Assembly (NCBI RefSeq): GCF_004664715.2
Contig: NC_051082.1
Location: 10,230,498-10,294,497, forward strand
DNA from: Peromyscus leucopus
Taxonomy: Eukaryota; Chordata; Mammalia; Rodentia; Cricetidae
Direction: 5' to 3'
Length of the DNA: 64,000 bases
The notes under the pieces are model-generated. The model did not search any database, was not told the origin of the DNA, and saw only the letters and a list, made by a program, of their open reading frames with translations. How positions within the stretch are numbered: the stretch's first letter is position 1; every line of letters starts with the position of its first letter. Positions 9,956 to 20,845 of this stretch are shown in pieces. A program made the position numbers and the translations under genes.

Positions 9956-11204
9956 ATTTGTTTCCAATGGTTCAAACCAGCACTGTGTGTATGGGTAGCC
10001 TTCTCTGCAGGCTCTAATTCCTTTAGGAATCAGAGGCAGAGGCATGACCTAATGAATGGGGGACTCCTGAGCCCAAGGGATGTATTTATTATTTTCATCT
10101 TTCCTCAAGTTCAGGTGTCTCCTAGCCTTACAGGCATATAGGAGGACATCCCCAGCCCATTCTAGCAGATTCTGTCTGGGAGACCCCATTAGGTTTCTTT
10201 TACCAATGCTCCCTGACCCATGTTCCTGGCTTGGCCTCGGAACCCCAAATCTGTCCAGAATGAGGGTGGGTGAATGGAGAAAGGAAGGAGTGTTCTGGGG
10301 TCTCCCAGCAGACTCAGGAACCCTTACCGTGAGTCAGGTGCCCTAGCACGGACTTCTCCCCTCAAGGTCAGCCAAACCTGGCTCAGAGATCTCCCTGTCA
10401 ACATCCCGACTGATCATTTTCTCAGGCCGCCTGAGTAACGGATTCCCAGTCTTGGATGGCTGCCGTGGAAGCCTGTCTCTTCTCCCCAATGCCCCAGGGC
10501 CTTGTTAAACCTCTCTCTTCAGCCCTCAGAGTCAATGTCCAATCTCAGAAATGGCCCCATCTCGAGATCCATCCCGGTCAGCGGGCAATATCGAAATCCC
10601 TGGTGTCACCCCTGCAGTCTCCGCGTCTCTCTTCAGGGTCGATGGTTAAAAATTCATGGTTCTCTTCAAAGGAGAAAAATGCTTAAACTGCTTCCCCTCT
10701 TGCAAGCAACCCCCTTTTTGATTCAAAATCAAACGTTTGTCTAGACAGGCCAGGGCTTTTTGCTGACAGATCTTGCCAGCTCACAAACCTTGAGGTTCAC
10801 CAAGATCACCCCTCCTGCCCCCCCCCCCCCCCCGCCTCTTCCCTCCTGCCCCGCCTCTTCCCAGCCCTGGCTATGGTCGGTCTATACTACAGGGCTTCCA
10901 GCAGGGTCTGACACAGGCTCCCAGCAGCTCAGGATCCAGAGTAGGGAGGCCAGAGGCTGACGCTGGCAGGCTGCCGTGGGCTCTGCCACCCTTCTTACTA
11001 CACAGCTACCCTGGTGACTCCTCCAGGCCAGCTTGTTCATGAACCTAATGGAGCTTCCCTGCCACACAGGCCCTCCTCTTACGTCTCCATCGCCTCCTTT
11101 CTCCTTCTTGACTTCTCTGCCATTCCAAGTAATCATGTGTTCCATAATCGGGTGAGTGCCAAGACAAAAATTAAGTCTTTAACTCCCTGTAGAGCAAGAC
11201 AGCA
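9954..11204. other. Unique sequence with one poly-C tract
   Basis: No gene or SINE recognised. It contains a 16-nt C run at 10818-10833 followed by two copies of GCCTCTTCCC. Short open frames are unsupported. Confidence 0.4.
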
Positions 11205-11206
11205 TC

Positions 11207-11350
11207 AGGACCTGGTGGGTCACACAAGTCATCTCAGCACTCAAAAGGCCGAGGCAGGAGAATTGCCACGAGTTCAAGCTTGGGCTACATAATGAATTCA
11301 AAGCTGGCCTGGGCTAAAGAGTGAATCCCTGCCTTAAAAACAAACAAAAA
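11207..11350 (+). mobile_element. Old B1-type SINE
   Basis: 'tcatctcagcactcaaaagg' then 'ccgaggcaggagaattgcc', 'gagttcaagcttgggctac' and an (AAAC)n-like tail. Diverged early B1. Confidence 0.75.
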
Positions 11351-11359
11351 TCCAAATGG

Positions 11360-11830
11360 CAGTATATACACACATATGTATATGTAATATATACACAATA
11401 ATATATGATATATGTGCATATATATTGTAACATATGCATATATAATATATACATAATAATATATGGTATATGTATATGTATACATAATAATATGTATACA
11501 TAATAATATGTATACATAATAATATATGATATATGTATATATATACATTGTAATATATGTATATAATATATAATAATATGATATGTGCATATATGCCTTA
11601 TAATATATGTATATTAATATATACATAACAATATATTTCTATACATATACATTGTAACATATGTATATACAATACACATAGTGATATATGATATATGTAT
11701 ATACACATATATTGTAATATATATGCTTATATATATTCTGACACAATACATATGAGTACACATCAGATACATGACATACATACACAAATATATATACATG
11801 CATATGAATTCACACTAATATATTATAGAT
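11360..11830. repeat. AT-rich, TATA/ATGTAT alternating repeat
   Basis: About 450 bp of near pure alternating purine-pyrimidine A/T-rich DNA (TATATGTATA-type words, short palindromes such as TGTATACA). It can form cruciforms. The tyrosine/isoleucine-rich frames across it are repeat artefacts. Confidence 0.92.
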
Positions 11831-11894
11831 GTCTATAATGGATAATAGAATTCACTTTCCCTAGTCTCTGTGAGTCAGTTATTTGACCAGATTG

Positions 11895-12136
11895 TGTAGC
11901 TGTGGCTCAGGGCCTCTTATGAAGATACCAAAGCATGCTGGGGCCACAGTCTCATCTGATTGGGGCTAGGACATTTGTATCCAAGATGGAGTCCTCCATG
12001 GCTGTTCCTTGGTGCAAGGTGTTGTAGGGTCCATCCGTCTCCCACTAGTAGGACCTGTTTGCACAGGCTGCTGGCTGTCCTTAGAGCAAGCATCCTGAGA
12101 GAATGGAAGCAGGAACTGCAGCCAGTGATCCGAGGT

Positions 12137-12138
<2 letters not shown>
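11895..12138. mobile_element. Possible ancient eutherian repeat fragment
   Basis: 'tccaagatggagtcctccat' followed later by 'cttagagcaagcatcctgag' recalls an old mammalian repeat containing 'ccaagatggc...'. I cannot name it or fix its ends. Confidence 0.3.

Positions 12139-12184
<46 letters not shown>
12139..12184. repeat. (CT)n microsatellite
   Basis: About 23 CT units between two short copies of CTGCAGCCA. Confidence 0.97.
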
Positions 12185-12187
<3 letters not shown>

Positions 12188-12236
12188 GGGACTGCAGCCA
12201 CATTGTGTTGGCCGATATGCTGGCTGAGCTTGGTTG

Positions 12237-12513
12237 TTGATTTGGTGGGGTTCAGAGTCACCATGGAAACAAACCTGTGCACGTCTGAGGGAGTTTCTCA
12301 GTGGGGTTAGCAGAGCAGAGGAGACACAGCCTAATCATGGGCTGTTCTGAAAGTGAGCTGAACCCCAGCTGCTTCACGCTCCTGCCGCCACGCCTTCCCC
12401 ACAGCGATGGAGTGCAGCCTCAAACTGTGAGCCGGAACAACCCCTTCCTCTCTCCAGATGCTTTTGTAGGGTGTTGTATCACAATGTTGAAAAAAAATGT
12501 AACTAATATAGTC
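12237..12513 (+). mobile_element. Rodent interspersed repeat, 'ttatcacagcaa' family (older subfamily)
   Basis: 'agagtcaccatggaaacaaa', then 'tcctgccgccacgccttccc', 'tcaaactgtgagccgg' and 'gtgttgtatcacaatgttg'. These words occur in the same order in the copy at 51375-51785. Confidence 0.7.
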
Positions 12514-12639
12514 ACCCAGATGAGCCAAGACATGGTATGGAAACATGGGGTACAAGTACCCATGGCTTAGGAAGTAGGGAACACTGAGGTCGTCCTGGGG
12601 CTGGCAGCCACTATGGAAACATATAATAGACATGACTTG

Positions 12640-12790
12640 GTTTTTTTCTTTGGTTTTCTGAGGCAAAATCTCAGAGAATAGTCCTGGCTGGCCCAGAATA
12701 TGCTCTAGAGACCCAAGCTGACCTATAACTTGCAAGGACCCTCCTACGTTCTGGAGTTCTGGGGTCACAGGGGTGTGCCATGCTCAGCTA
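12640..12790 (-). mobile_element. Old B1-type SINE, antisense
   Basis: 'tctgaggcaaaatctcagag' then 'cctggctggcccagaatatg' and 'ctggggtcacaggggtgtgc'. Antisense B1/PB1 order, high divergence. Confidence 0.6.
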
Positions 12791-12813
12791 ACCAGAAAAG
12801 AAAAGGAGAAGGA

Positions 12814-12814
<1 letters not shown>

Positions 12815-12887
<73 letters not shown>
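12815..12887. repeat. (GA)n microsatellite
   Basis: More than 30 uninterrupted GA units following a purine-rich lead-in. Long homopurine mirror repeats like this can form triplex (H-DNA). Confidence 0.97.
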
Positions 12888-12893
<6 letters not shown>

Positions 12894-13609
12894 CACTATA
12901 GCACATTTACCAACTGGCCAGTCATGTAAGTGAGTCGCCACCCTGTAGCTGATGATGCTCCATCTCACTAATGAGGCAGGTGGCTACAGCCCAGTGACAG
13001 TCATCTGCAGCCAGGCTGCTGGCATCTCCTGAGCTGTAGGAACACAGGGGACTGAGGCGCTCTTCGCTGTTTGAGGCTGAGTTTCTGTGATGTGCTCTTC
13101 TCAGGGTCCACCTATTAGGATCATTGTCTGTAAATAAAGATGGCCTCACCACTAATGGTCCCTAGAGGAGCCGCTGGAGGAAGTGCATGTCGTATGTCTG
13201 TGAAAGGGGTTACTTTGTTGCAGAAACTGTCACCCGCTGTTCACAGGGAGCCAGGTGAGAGCCAGGGGACTGTCTCTGCTCACCTGGGCTTCCAGTTTGT
13301 GTCCTCTTCTGAGCGTGGGGGTGGGATGACATTTTCCCATGGGACTTGCTCGGACCCTGGATGTGAGAGGAAGCGAGAGAGAGAAAACTTCCCAGTGGGA
13401 GCATGTGCTGCCCAGGTCTTCTTGTCTTGCTGGGAATGTCTTCAAAACTGACTTATACACAGGGGCGCCTTCAACGTGGGGAAATGAATGGCCAACCTCA
13501 CTTCTATAGCAGATGAACAGGAAGGAATTACAGTTATGGTGTATCTCGGACTTCAGGCTAAGACGGCGGCGTGTGGAAGTTGTAGTTATTTCAAGTCACT
13601 GAGTCAGGT
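12888..13609. other. Unique sequence
   Basis: No repeat or exon recognised by reading. Several short open frames on both strands overlap. Confidence 0.4.
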
Positions 13610-13775
13610 CCCCTTTTTCTTTTTTTCCTTTTCTTCTTCCTCCTCCTCCTCCTCCCTCTTCTCCTTTCTCCTCCCTCCGCCCCTCCCTCTCCCTCCTTCC
13701 TTCCCCCTCCCTCTCTTTCTCTCCTTCCTTCTCCCCTCCCTCCCCCCTCCCTCCTTCCACTCACCCTTTCCAAGG
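13610..13775. repeat. Polypyrimidine (CT-rich) tract
   Basis: About 165 bp of almost pure C/T, with TCC and CCCT sub-repeats. It precedes an antisense SINE and probably grew from that SINE's A-rich tail. Confidence 0.92.
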
Positions 13776-13972
13776 CCTCAGCCCAGTCCAGCTTCAAACT
13801 CTCTCTATAGCCCTGGCTGGTCTTGAATGAACTCTTGAGCCTCCCCATCTCCACCTCCCGAGTGCCAGGCTTGCAGGCATGCACCACCAGACCTAGTTTA
13901 TATGGTGCCAGGGATGGAACCAGGGCTCCAGGCATGCCAGGCCAGCACTCTACCAGCTGACTTCATTCACTG
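13776..13972 (-). mobile_element. Composite ID-B1 SINE, antisense
   Basis: The antisense B1 half ('agccctggctggtcttgaat', 'ctcccgagtgccaggcttgc') is joined to an antisense ID half ('tgccagggatggaaccaggg', 'gccagcactctaccagctga'). Together they form the ID_B1 composite. Confidence 0.75.
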
Positions 13973-14330
13973 CCCCCAAGGGCATTTTTGTAACTGCTCA
14001 CCCTGTAGTACAGGGACTCCGGATAGGAGACCTGGATTGTCCCCGGACCCATGTGCTGGGTGATATACTCCCTCACGCTGCTTTCTCTGCTCTCTGTCTC
14101 TAGGGGATTGCCCCCCCCCCCTTGCATGCCACGGCTCTGGGCTTTTCTGTTTCTTAGTTCCCTTTGGTGGTTCTCAGGACAGGTGTGAAGCAGGAGAGAG
14201 CAAGAGGCCATGCTGTCTCTTCTCCCATCCTCTCAGGAGACACTCCCAGAGGAGACTCTACGTCTGGATTGTGTCCAGCCTCCTGCATGGGGACCATGGA
14301 GCTTCTGCTCCCCAGTGTGGGACCAATTGC

Positions 14331-14378
14331 TGCCTTTGGTACTGTGTTTAGTACTGCCTTTGGTACTGTGTTGAGTAC
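14331..14378. repeat. 24-bp tandem duplication
   Basis: Two copies of a 24-bp unit beginning TGCCTTTGGTACTGTGTT (14331-14354, 14355-14378), differing at one base. Confidence 0.9.
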
Positions 14379-15879
14379 TACCTCTCTGGTCTCAAGTCCT
14401 GGGGTGGCAGGTAGGACCTACTGGCTTCTTTCACCCTCATCCATGTCATCTTGGATTTCTCCATCCCGCGGGCAACAGAGTGAGTCCCTGCATTACTATC
14501 CAGTTTCAAACATCTGGGGTGGTTTTGTTACCCATCCGTGAATGGGCCTGATCCCGGACCCTCCCTGGAGGATGTGCCTCTGACAGCAGATCATACATAC
14601 AAGGCTACTTGCTCCAGGAAGTCACACCTCGGTCTCTGGGTCAGAAAATACCCTCTAGGACCAGGAGCTTGGAAAGATAAACAGAAGTCACACACAGGAG
14701 AAGTTTCTGGAATGCTGGTCCATGGCTCACTGAGGTACCATTGAGCTAAGTAGGCATCTTCAGTGTCCTGCCCCAGAGAATTTAGGGGTGTGTCACCATA
14801 GCTTTGCCTACCCTGGGACCCCCATTCCTAGCTGGGGTTCATCTAGATCTGGACTGGACTGCGAGATTCTAACATGACCAACCAAGGCAGGAATAGAGCC
14901 TAGAATGGCTGAGGAAGGATGAGAAGGGTTGAGGCCCAAGATCCAAATACAGGGAAAAGGACGTGTTTAAGGTATGAGCAGAGGCAGAGGAAGGCTCCAA
15001 AGGAGGCTGACGGGAGGACAGGGGAGGTCAGGAGGTGTCGGTGGCAGAGGAATAATGGACAGCTCATCACAGAAGTGAGGAACAGTAACTCAGGCCTTAG
15101 GCAAGTGTCAGCTCCCACTGGGGCCTTGAGAGCCAGATAACTATAATCTGCAAGGACTAAAGACACAAGAGCAAGGCCTGGCAGCTGGCTTCTAGCCTGG
15201 GCACATTCCTTTTCTCTCTAAATGTCCCGTCTTTGTCCATTAAAGACCTTCAGTCTCTGCAGGGTAAACAAACCGAGGTCTATAAAAGACCTCATCTGGC
15301 TCCCATCCCCTTCGAGTCCGGCCCTACCCACCCCTTCTCCCCACCAAAAAGGTGTTATATAAATAAGAAAAAAAAATACCGTCATTCTGATGTGCTGGAC
15401 AAGTGTGTGATAAAGATCAGAGGGGGTCAAAGCCCTCCATGGCCACTGCGGGGGTGGGGGTAGGGGAGCAGCTAGGGGCTAAGACATGCCGTGTGGCAGA
15501 GCCTCTGAGATGGGAGAAAATATGAAGGAAATTCCCCATTTCCTGTCAGTGAGGGTGGGCCGAGCCTGGCGGTGGCTCTGACTTTGATGTGGGGATGACA
15601 GACAGTGATCTTTGAGGAACACAATGTCATAAACTGACCCTGGCTTTTCCATGCAAAACAAAAATCACTGAAGAGGCCTTGTACTGGGAAACAAAGGCGT
15701 TCTGACTTGTGGGACCTAAGGAGGGAGCCTTGATGGTGTCCAGAAACCCGAGCATGTTACAATTAAGGCAAGGGAGCCCCAACTGGCATGTCTGGGCTAT
15801 TGAGTTCTGAGATGTTTGGGAAAGGCATACATGAGTCTAGGTGTATACTTGTCTGTCAATATGGAGATGGGTATAAAGG
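14379..15879. other. Unique sequence with a G-quadruplex motif
   Basis: The largest repeat-free block in the first 20 kb apart from small features. No exon is recognised. A four-G-run motif lies at 15450-15478 (G5-T-G5-TA-G4-loop-G4). Confidence 0.4.
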
Positions 15880-15939
15880 TCACAGTGTAGGGAAATAACC
15901 AGAACATTCAATTCTCTTCCCTCTCAGTAGCAACCAAAT

Positions 15940-16113
15940 GGAATTTGTATACCACCCAATAGCAAGCAGATGCACAGCAGCCATTGTATTTCCACAACGG
16001 AATTCTATGCAGCCCTGAAAAGTGAAATGCCATAATGCACAGCTCGCTACAAAGATTCATCCCACATCATGACACTGGGTGAATCTATTCATGTAAAGTT
16101 TAAAAGAGGAAAA
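15940..16113 (+). mobile_element. Old L1 fragment (end of ORF2 region)
   Basis: 'acggaattctatgcagccct' then 'aaaagtgaaatgcc' and 'gacactgggtgaatctattc'. This mirrors the conserved L1 words 'aatggaatactactcagc...gctgagtgaa'. It is a heavily mutated ancient (L1M-type) piece with no open frame. Confidence 0.6.
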
Positions 16114-16192
16114 CTAAATGGCTGAAGAACAGCCAGGGAGTGGACTCTCTCTCTCTCCTGGCAAAGTGGAAAAAGTATCCTGAGTTTCCTAG
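16114..16192 (+). repeat. Local direct repeat, copy A
   Basis: About 79 bp, from 'ctaaatggctgaagaaca' to 'tcctgagtttcctag'. It is repeated in the same orientation at 17322-17401. It does not resemble any SINE or LTR I know. Confidence 0.85.
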
Positions 16193-16984
16193 AGACCTCA
16201 CCTCTCTCCCCACTTCCGGTCTTTAACTGGCAAGGGAAGGTTTGGGATTTGGGGCCTCGTGTGTACCATTGCTGGAGCCCTAGCAGGACTTTCAGGAATG
16301 GTTACATGACCCAACCCAACATTTGGACCCAAGTCCAGACATTACCCTCATTCCCAGCCTTACACACAATGGCATCAAGATTCTTAGAACTTAAATAAGA
16401 GCCCGATGAGCTGCTGGGAGCTGTGTGGATACCTTGAGAGGCAGGCACGTGGATATCGGATAGCCCGGCATGGCTGAGCTATGTAGAGGGCTGTCTTAGC
16501 CAACCTGAGCTAACTTCTCACATCTGCCTGCTCCATCACCCACACCAGCCGGACCACTGTCTGTCAGGGCTTGAGCTGTGATGGCTCCTACCCCAACTGG
16601 TCTTCCCACACCTTCCCATTTCCGCTGCTATTCCCAACCGCACATGTGGAAAGCCCCACTGAGAGCCAATTCTGGGCGCTGGAGCAACCCAGTGGATTTT
16701 AGCCCCACCCCATCCCTCTATGGGGAGGGGAGGGACCAGGGTGAGGTAGTGAGGGGTCCTGAGGAGAAAGAAAGAAGAGTCACTGCCATCTCTCATAGCT
16801 GGAGAGGACCCTGGTACACATGACCTCAGTGAGACTCACCAGATGCCACAGGACCTTAGGAAGTGCCTCTCCCTCCTAGATCTAAATCTTTTCTTTCATG
16901 AAGTGGATGTCCCTCTGCAAGGTTAAGTCTCCCCCGGCAAGATGTCAGTTTCCCTCAGTGACATCTGTGTGGGTTCCGTCTTGT
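16193..16984. other. Unique sequence
   Basis: No gene or repeat recognised. It lies between the local direct repeat copy A and an antisense B1. Confidence 0.4.
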
Positions 16985-17125
16985 TGATTTTGAGACTGAG
17001 TCTTACCCTGTCGCCCAGGCTGGCTGGAATTCACTGCTTAGTTCTGGCCAGCTTCAAATTCACTGGAATCGTTTGGTCTTAGACTCCCTTATGCTGGGAG
17101 TGTCGGTGTGCATCAGCATGTCTGA
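16985..17125 (-). mobile_element. Old B1/7SL-type SINE, antisense
   Basis: 'ttgagactgagtcttaccct' and 'tgtcgcccaggctggctgga' retain the 7SL-like words of early B1/PB1. Strongly diverged afterwards. Confidence 0.65.
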
Positions 17126-17321
17126 CTTCGATCTCGCCATAGTCCAATCCCAGCTAACAGTATCGAGTGTTCCGTCCACACTAAACCCCCATGCTGAGAG
17201 CTTCCCGGGTGTTATTGCCTTGAATCCTATGCTGTCTCTGTCTTGCCTGTGGGGACACTGGCCCAGGCTGGAGGCACACACACCCAGTGCAAGTGGGCTG
17301 CCCCCTGGAGGTGATCCAAGC

Positions 17322-17401
17322 CTAAATGGCTGAAGAACACAGTCTGTGAGTGGACCCTCTCTCTCCTGGCAAAGTGGAAAAAGGTGTCCTGAGTTTTCTA
17401 G
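17322..17401 (+). repeat. Local direct repeat, copy B
   Basis: 'ctaaatggctgaagaacaca' to 'gtcctgagttttctag'. It is about 80 bp and clearly homologous to 16114-16192, with roughly ten differences. Flanks on both sides are unrelated, so the copied unit is short. Confidence 0.85.
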
Positions 17402-17917
17402 CCATTCCATCCCTTTTTCCTGAGATCTTGCTTTCCAAACGGGCAGAGTCATACCTCCAAAGCTGTTTTACTCCTGGAACCAGGGCTTGTGCTCATTTGG
17501 TGGAGAAACTGAGGTTGCCTGAGGGGCAGAGAATTCGCCCAGAACCATCACAGCGCTATGGTGCCCACGTGGATGACTATAACACTATTACAGGACCAAG
17601 GGCTCACAGCCTGTGTCCTCACAAGCCAGGTTTGGCCACTCATCCTCAATAAGGCAGATGAAGGAATCGAATCAACAGTGAAAAGCAGAAAAGGGAGAGA
17701 GTTAGCCAATGTGGCCATCTTGGGAGGAAGTCAAGGGATCCAGTGATGCCCTGCTCAGTCCGTCTTCTGGGTCCTGCCCTGAGGGTGTGGTTCCCCAACC
17801 GCCACTCTCAGCTGCTACAAGGGCATCTGACAAACTGTCAGTCTTTTTCAGGAGACACGCCCCTCCTCTGGCAGTCCCCAGAGCTTTAACTATTTCTTCT
17901 CCCATCAGGAGATTCCT

Positions 17918-17918
<1 letters not shown>
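17402..17918. other. Unique sequence
   Basis: No repeat or exon recognised between the direct repeat copy B and the (GT)n tract. Confidence 0.4.

Positions 17919-17968
<50 letters not shown>
17919..17968. repeat. (GT)n microsatellite
   Basis: 25 uninterrupted GT units, 26 bp upstream of the B1 target-site duplication. Confidence 0.97.
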
Positions 17969-17971
<3 letters not shown>

Positions 17972-18006
17972 TTCTCAGGGTGCATTTTTCATTCAATCGT
18001 CTGATA

Positions 18007-18166
18007 GCAACTGGGCGGTGGTGCACACCTTTAATCCCAGCGCTCGGGAGGCAGAGCCAGGCGGATCTCTGTGAGTTCGAGCCCAGCCTGGTCTACAGAG
18101 TGAGATCCAGGACAGGCACCAAAACTACACAGAGAAACCCTGTCTCGAAAATTAAAAACAAAAAAC
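18007..18166 (+). mobile_element. Full-length B1 SINE, cricetid-type, with target-site duplication
   Basis: A complete B1 with 'cacacctttaatcccagcg', 'ggcggatctctgtgagttcg', 'agcctggtctacagag' and a short A-rich tail. The 3' half has 'gacaggcaccaaaactacac', the longer form I associate with cricetid B1. It is flanked by 13-bp direct repeats CAATCGTCTGATA (17994-18006) and CAATCCTCTGATA (18167-18179), with one mismatch. It is the youngest-looking SINE here along with the copy at 35640. Confidence 0.93.
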
Positions 18167-18549
18167 CAATCCTCTGATAACTAGAGGGGACATGAGTGTC
18201 TCTTTAGATTCTATCCATGGGAGGTCTTCACTAGGCATCGATTTGTACTTTATAGGAGTGGGTGGTAATCTGGCTGTGGCCGTTTTAAGGACAAAGAGTG
18301 CACATTTACCACTGAACGAATTTGTCTTACCCAAGCTACGGGGCAGCGGGTCATGGAGGAGGGGGTGGGATGCACACCCAAGGGGCCTGGATGCAGCAGC
18401 TCAGTCTCTAAAACACAAGCCCTAGGGTGAGCCGGGCCAGCACACCCACCTCATTGTTTCTCCACTTGGCAGCCAGCTGAGATGCAGGTAAATAGAAGTG
18501 ATGCCGTCATTGTTTGTCCCTGGTCCTAATGACTTTAAGCTTTGTGTCT

Positions 18550-18720
18550 TAGGAGCCAGACCTCACCCCCGGGAAGCTGGCCTGTGGCCTGAGAGTCACC
18601 AGCCGCCTCTGAAACAATGGCCTTTGTTCTTCATACTTTCCCTATCAAAGCCTCACAGCGGGGATGGCCCTCAGAGGCGCTGGGCGCCGGGATAATTCCT
18701 GTCCCAGAGCGGGGAGGGGG
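18550..18720. promoter_or_regulatory. Candidate regulatory stretch with SOX-dimer-like site
   Basis: Repeat-free DNA containing AACAATGGCCTTTGTT at 18613-18628. This is two opposed SOX-type half-sites separated by 4 bp, the arrangement reported for SOXE dimers. GC-rich flanks with a few CpGs follow. Function is inferred from the motif only. Confidence 0.25.
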
Positions 18721-18901
18721 AACCAGGAAAGGAGGGGCTAGGTACAACTTTGACCCAGTTAGGTTAGCTGGGGTTACAGACCTGCCCGTTGAGAAGGGGC
18801 CTATGGGTAAGTTGGGCATGGTAATTCATCCTGCTCTCATTACTTGCAGGGAATTAAAAGTCTTGGGGTGGCATGGATGAGCTGAGAGGTATCAATAGCA
18901 A

Positions 18902-18963
18902 CAGTAATGATAATGATAATAATAATAATAGTAATAACACTAATAAATAAGTAATAATAATCA
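18902..18963. repeat. Degenerate (AAT)n tract
   Basis: Imperfect TAA/ATG triplet run. Confidence 0.9.
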
Positions 18964-19194
18964 TGGCAATTGTACTATTAACTACCTGTTGGCTTCTTTT
19001 CTAAGTGTTACCACACGCTGACATTTTGATCCTTGATTTTTCAATGAGGAGAAGTCAGGGAAGGCTTTAAGTCATTCGTTGATGACCACAAAGTTGGGTT
19101 TTGGTAGCCGGGACTATGAGAATCTATAGCCTTTGCTCTTCCATGAGCTCAGGTGGGTCCTTGGAGCAAGGGGCAGCATGAAAAGAAGACAGAG

Positions 19195-19315
19195 CGGGCG
19201 CACTAGGGCACAGCCACACCTGGGCTCTGTTGCGCAGCCAGGCCACGTGACCTTGGGCAGCTCATGCCTGCCTCCGTGGGCCTATTTTAGCTCCTCTGTG
19301 AAATGAAGGAGGTGA
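19195..19315 (+). mobile_element. MIR fragment
   Basis: 'ccacgtgaccttgggcagct' then 'tttagctcctctgtgaaatg'. This is the sense MIR order (gtgaccttgggcaag...ctcatctgtaaaatg). Confidence 0.75.
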
Positions 19316-20264
19316 GGTGTACTCGTACATGTGTGTGGTTGGTCCCCTGCAGGAAGTAGAAAGCACATCTCAAATGGTCCAAACGTTGGGAATTTCAATC
19401 ATAGAAGAGAGGAGAGAGAGATGAGAAACAGGGCCCCTCCAGCCCCCAGAATCCATCAGAGGTTGGTGGTTTACATGCAGGGGTGCGAGTCTTAAAAGAT
19501 GAGGTTTCTGAACCTCATGGTAGGGAGAGATATAGACTTTCAGGAACACGGTTCTGCATGTGTGGGGGTATGCCTCTGTCATTCTGGGCTCTCTCTTCCT
19601 TTGCCATGGGAAAGTCCTTACCGCAGCCAGGCATTCCAGAGAGACGTTTGTAAGGGTGAAGCCTCCGAGGGTCACAGGCAGGACAGAGGAAAGCCCAGAC
19701 AGAGAGAGTGACCAGGACCCCGCCTTCCAGGGTCCTTGTGAAAGTGTGTTGTCAGTGGGCTACTCTTAGTCCACTGGAGGCCCCTGCAGATCCATTCCTG
19801 TCTTGAGGACCGACTCAGTGCTGAAGACAGGACAGGATCCTGAAACACCGTGCATGTACAGTGGTATCATTTCTTCACCAGAGCTGAAAATATCCTGATA
19901 AAGGAGGTGAGCTTGAGAACCTTCTACTGTCCTGTGACACCCCCCCCCCCCCCAGGAGTTCAATAACCTTCCCATGCTCGGTTTCCTCATCTATAGTGAC
20001 CACAGTGTCCCCACACTCTGTAAGGGTTTGAGGAGTTCAATACGGAGAGTCCTCGGAAGGCTACAAGACTTTAGGGCAAGCCGCTGCTGTTGAGACGATT
20101 GCCTTCAAGGTGGGCCCTCAGACGGATGAGCAGAGCATGGAGGGTGATGCGGCGCTGTCTCAGGAGTAAATACTGATTGGGGAGCAGAAACCGGAAGCCT
20201 GTTTCTATCAAGAGGATTGAGAAAGCCTCTCTAGTACTGACAGTCTGAAGGGTTATTAGGGAAG
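19316..20264. other. Unique sequence with a poly-C run
   Basis: No gene recognised. A 14-nt C run lies at 19940-19953. Confidence 0.4.
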
Positions 20265-20500
20265 CCTCAGGACCCAGAGAGAGGTGTAACCCTGACAGGG
20301 GACAAGTGGGTGCCAAGGCCCTGAGGCAGAAGCAGCTTGAGAGGTTCAGGGGACAGCAAGAGGCACCTTGGATCAGGGCACACAGATAGAAGCTGAGGCT
20401 GGAAGGGCGGTATGGGCCGTGGAGGTCTGGGTAAGGAACTGGAGTTTTCTCTTGGAAGGAAAAAAAAAAAGGCCTGAGAAGTGACTGAAAGGAGACATCC
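20265..20500 (+). mobile_element. Possible ancient mammalian repeat
   Basis: 'gtgccaaggccctgaggcag' followed by 'aggttcaggggacagcaaga' resembles words seen in a widespread old mammalian interspersed repeat. I cannot name it. This reading also explains the 185-codon antisense open frame across 20071-20628 as non-genic. Confidence 0.35.
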
Positions 20501-20750
20501 AGGAATGTTTTGGTGCGGGTGACTGAAAAGCACAGAGCAAGAAGGAATTGGATATTAAATATGGAAAGGTTTTGTGGGGGGCCCGTGTCCAGGTAATGGA
20601 CAATGAGAGAGGAGACTGCGGAGGTCACCGGGCTGGGGTGCTGGCGGGCTGGATTTCTTCGTAGGCAAGGGGGTGCACTAAGGTTGTCACACAGGGCAAG
20701 GGACCCTCAGTCGAGTCATAGGGAGGTCTTTGATCTGTCCAAGGAATGAT

Positions 20751-20845
20751 GTTTTTTTTTTTTTTTTTGAGGCAAAGTCCAGCCTGGGTCCTGGGCTGGC
20801 TGGGATTAGGTGTCTGTAAATGTTCAACCTGTAACACTTGTCAAG
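20751..20845 (-). mobile_element. Truncated B1-like SINE, antisense
   Basis: An 18-nt T run (20751-20768) followed by 'gaggcaaagtccagcctggg'. The antisense tail and 3' end of a B1-like element, then degraded. Confidence 0.45.

Noticed and set aside
13591..13935. 114-codon antisense frame rich in Arg/Glu/Gly/Lys
   Set aside because: Translation of the polypyrimidine tract and the ID-B1 SINE.
20071..20628. 185-codon antisense frame
   Set aside because: Lies across what looks like an ancient mammalian repeat. Leucine-rich composition comes from CT-rich DNA, and there is no domain or homologue I can recall.
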